Below are positions 63,753-64,000 of a stretch of 64,000 nt of DNA, piece after piece. This DNA is from an uncultured Eubacteriales bacterium. Lineage in GTDB: Bacteria; Bacillota; Clostridia; Oscillospirales; Oscillospiraceae. Under the pieces are notes generated by a model. That model worked only from the letters and a program-made list of their open reading frames with translations. It ran no database searches and was not told the origin of the DNA. The number at the start of each line of letters is the position of its first letter. Positions within the stretch are counted from its first letter, which is position 1. A program made the position numbers and the translations under genes. The DNA lies in assembly GCA_900545495.1 (NCBI GenBank), contig UQZJ01000004.1, forward strand, positions 1 to 64,000, read 5' to 3'.

Positions 63753-63827
63753 ATTATAGCAGAGACAGATAAGGTTTGTGTTAAATTTTCGTTCTTAACA
63801 GGGAATTTAACTGCGCTGTGCTATGAT
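63753..63827. promoter_or_regulatory. Divergent promoter region with repeats
   Basis: Minus strand: TATAAT with an extended TGC (63753-63761) for the two-component operon. Plus strand: TATGAT with TGC (63819-63827) for the CD1871A-like gene. Neither has a clear -35. Between them is an inverted repeat GTTAAATT (63780-63787) / AATTTAAC (63804-63811) and a central TTAACA (63795-63800), which is a candidate response-regulator site. Confidence 0.5.
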
Positions 63828-63855
63828 AACCGCAGAAAAAGGAAAGGGTGATGAG

Positions 63856-64000
63856 ATGAGCCATGGAAAAAAAGCGGCCGTGCAGGTTGCGCTGCTGCTG
63901 GTCGGCGTCGCCATGCTGTGCTACGGCGTTTGGCGCGGCGAGGCGGATACCGTACTGAGCAAGGCGATCAGATTATGTTTGGAGTGTGTGGGCATTGGAT
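63856..64000 (+). CDS. CD1871A-family CXXC-motif membrane protein (partial)
   Basis: Only 48 residues are inside the window. The product begins MSHGKKAAVQVALLLVGVAM, which includes one membrane segment. It continues with GVWRGEADTVLSKAIRLCLECVGIG, with the CLEC pair that defines the CD1871A family. These very short clostridial proteins often precede a 4Fe-4S binding or FMN-binding membrane protein. The ATG at 63856 follows GGAAAGGGTG. The stop lies beyond the window edge. Confidence 0.8.
   Translation, partial: MSHGKKAAVQVALLLVGVAMLCYGVWRGEADTVLSKAIRLCLECVGIG

Overview
The window is a high-GC (roughly 60% or more), densely coded chromosome segment of an anaerobic, Gram-positive, endospore-forming member of the Clostridia. 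It looks most like the Oscillospiraceae/Ruminococcaceae group. The evidence is SpoIID and BofA sporulation proteins, a YaaL-BofA pair, a glgB-C-D-A-P glycogen operon with the Firmicutes-type GlgD, a class III (oxygen-sensitive) ribonucleotide reductase, an NfnAB-type transhydrogenase, and Firmicutes-style promoters and riboswitches. No prophage, transposase, CRISPR array or rRNA operon is visible, and the content is mainly housekeeping and core metabolism.

Layout. 1-4.2 kb: rplM-rpsI, a TtcA-like tRNA thiolase, yaaL-bofA, tadA and a SpoIID protein. 4.2-8.5 kb: a two-component system followed by an HtrA protease, then two half-size TauE/SafE permease genes on the other strand. 8.5-12.5 kb: a Cys-rich DUF1540 protein, mgtE behind an M-box Mg2+ riboswitch, a LysR regulator divergent from a probable small RNA, and a TRIC/UPF0126 channel. 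12.6-23.8 kb: a DNA repair run (radC, uvrB, uvrA, recD2) with traX-like, ybaK and comF genes, then mreB. 23.9-33 kb: an aminotransferase, a P-type cation ATPase behind a probable yybP-ykoY (Mn2+) riboswitch, a DUF2461 protein, tRNA-Leu(CAA), an ABC exporter, ylmH, DUF896 and an XpaC-like protein. 33.1-41.4 kb: the glycogen operon. 41.4-47.3 kb: a DEAD-box helicase and a threonine-branch cluster (thrH, thrC, aspartokinase, asd). 47.3-56.8 kb: an orphan oligopeptide-binding lipoprotein, a divergent trigger factor, PAP2, a Crp/Fnr regulator, NfnAB, a TetR regulator, DUF308, MscS and a small membrane protein. 56.8-61.9 kb: nrdD fused to a redoxin domain, nrdG with an NrdR box, a large non-coding region holding at least one structured RNA, and an NAD-dependent epimerase. 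61.9-64 kb: a second two-component system divergent from a CD1871A-type CXXC protein cut by the window edge.

Most promoters fit a sigma-A pattern with 17-bp spacers, and most transcription units end in strong hairpin terminators, often shared by convergent genes. This makes the orphan promoter-terminator units stand out. The best candidates for something undescribed are the LysR/small-RNA pair at 11.5-11.7 kb and the structured RNA at 60.26-60.64 kb. Next come the NrdD-redoxin fusion and the trigger factor that lacks the ribosome-binding signature.
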